Positions 5,530 to 6,091 of a stretch of DNA of 6,091 bases are shown one piece after another (positions within the stretch are counted from its first letter, which is position 1; the number at the start of each line of letters is the position of its first letter). The notes below the pieces were generated by a model that saw only the letters and a list, made by a program, of their open reading frames with translations, had not been told where the DNA came from and made no database searches. The DNA comes from Hyphomicrobiaceae bacterium (GTDB lineage: Bacteria > Pseudomonadota > Alphaproteobacteria > Rhizobiales > Hyphomicrobiaceae): contig JABSQE010000082.1 of assembly GCA_013214245.1 (NCBI GenBank), forward strand, positions 1-6,091, given 5' to 3'. Position numbers and translations under genes: made by a program.

Positions 5530-6091
5530 ATGACGACTATGCATAAATTTTTCACATCTGTTGCTGCTGTAGCTTTAAGTCATTTTACAACAGTTACAGC
5601 GAACGCTGATATTATACCACAAAAAATAATCACAACATACTCTGATATTGCTCTTGCTAAATATGAAGACTCCCTCACTTCCGCTAGAGCTTTAAACAGA
5701 GCTATTAACAGACTAATTGCTCAACCAACAGATGCCAACTTAGTATTAGCCAGAAAGGCTTGGATATCTGCACGAGCACCATACCTGCAGACAGAAGTTT
5801 TTCGTTTTGGCAACGCTATAGTTGATGATTGGGAAGGTAAAGTTAATGCCTGGCCTTTAGATGAAGGTTTGATCGATTATGTTGCGGGAGATTACGGTAT
5901 GGAATCTGAAGAGAACAGGCTGTACACTGCTAACATCATAGCTAATAAAAAATTGAATATTAGCGGCAAACACATTAATGCAACTCATATTACAAAGTTG
6001 TTGTTGTCTGATGTATTACATGAGGCGGATGGTGTAGAATCAAACGTCGCCACAGGTTATCATGCTATAGAATTCCTTTTGTGGGGACAAG
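5530..6091 (+). CDS. Imelysin-like (peptidase M75 family) exported protein, 3' end beyond the window
   Basis: The frame is open from 5530 to the window edge, giving 187 residues. The first 26 or so look like a Sec signal peptide: a lysine at 6, a hydrophobic stretch, then A-N-A before D27. The mature part matches imelysin-like proteins: SDIALAKYEDSL (38-49), ARKAWISARAPYLQTEVFRFGN (74-95, split by W78 and Y85 landmarks), WEGKVNAWPLDEGLIDYV (101-118) and the signature GYHAIEFLLWGQ (176-187), which contains the GxHxxE motif with H178 and E181. The family is periplasmic or outer-membrane, tied to iron uptake or iron-regulated functions, and despite its name most members have no shown peptidase activity. 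Full-length relatives are about 400 residues, so roughly half is present. No lipobox cysteine is visible. The gene is divergent from recJ. Related genes often lie with di-haem oxidoreductase genes, which would be downstream. No clear Fur or Irr box was found by eye. Confidence 0.92.
   Translation, partial: MTTMHKFFTSVAAVALSHFTTVTANADIIPQKIITTYSDIALAKYEDSLTSARALNRAINRLIAQPTDANLVLARKAWISARAPYLQTEVFRFGNAIVDDWEGKVNAWPLDEGLIDYVAGDYGMESEENRLYTANIIANKKLNISGKHINATHITKLLLSDVLHEADGVESNVATGYHAIEFLLWGQ

Noticed and set aside
5316..5555. Minus-strand open frame of 79 codons
   Set aside because: It overlaps the start and signal peptide of the imelysin-like gene, lies in AT-rich DNA, is rich in Cys, Ile, Asn and Ser without any domain, and has no clear ribosome binding site.

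Overview
The window looks like chromosomal DNA from an alphaproteobacterium of moderate-to-low GC. The evidence is the alphaproteobacterial form of the complex I subunits: NuoG is about 690 residues with clusters N1b, N5 and N4 but no N7 cysteines, and NuoH has the 'DRK' loop and 'SFADLLKF' motif. RecJ and the imelysin-like protein also resemble alphaproteobacterial relatives. Genus cannot be assigned from this sequence; a marine or environmental lineage is only a guess.

Layout. Positions 1-373 (minus strand) hold the first third of nuoH, cut by the window edge and interrupted by an in-frame TGA at 11-13. Positions 386-2449 (minus) hold a complete nuoG, 12 bases upstream of nuoH and clearly in the same operon. 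A 234-base gap (2450-2683) with a candidate nuoG promoter and an imperfect hairpin separates nuoG from a complete recJ (2684-4504, minus). A roughly 1-kb AT-rich stretch (4505-5529) has no convincing protein gene. It contains a recJ promoter with a small inverted repeat, two plus-strand promoter-like sites, a weak terminator-like hairpin and another hairpin upstream of the next gene. The right end (5530-6091, plus) is the first 187 codons of an exported imelysin-like (M75 family) protein that runs off the window.

How the genes relate. NuoG and NuoH are parts of NADH:quinone oxidoreductase: NuoG carries electrons through Fe-S clusters in the peripheral arm, and NuoH is the membrane subunit at the quinone site. 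RecJ, a single-strand 5'-3' exonuclease of recombination and repair, is functionally unrelated. It occupies the side of nuoG where nuoF usually lies, so the complex I operon is probably split here. The imelysin-like gene is divergent from recJ and belongs to a periplasmic family linked to iron.

No new biological system is evident. The most notable observation is the TGA codon in nuoH at a position where the family has a conserved alanine, with homology resuming in frame immediately after it. The regulatory and RNA candidates are low-confidence readings by eye.
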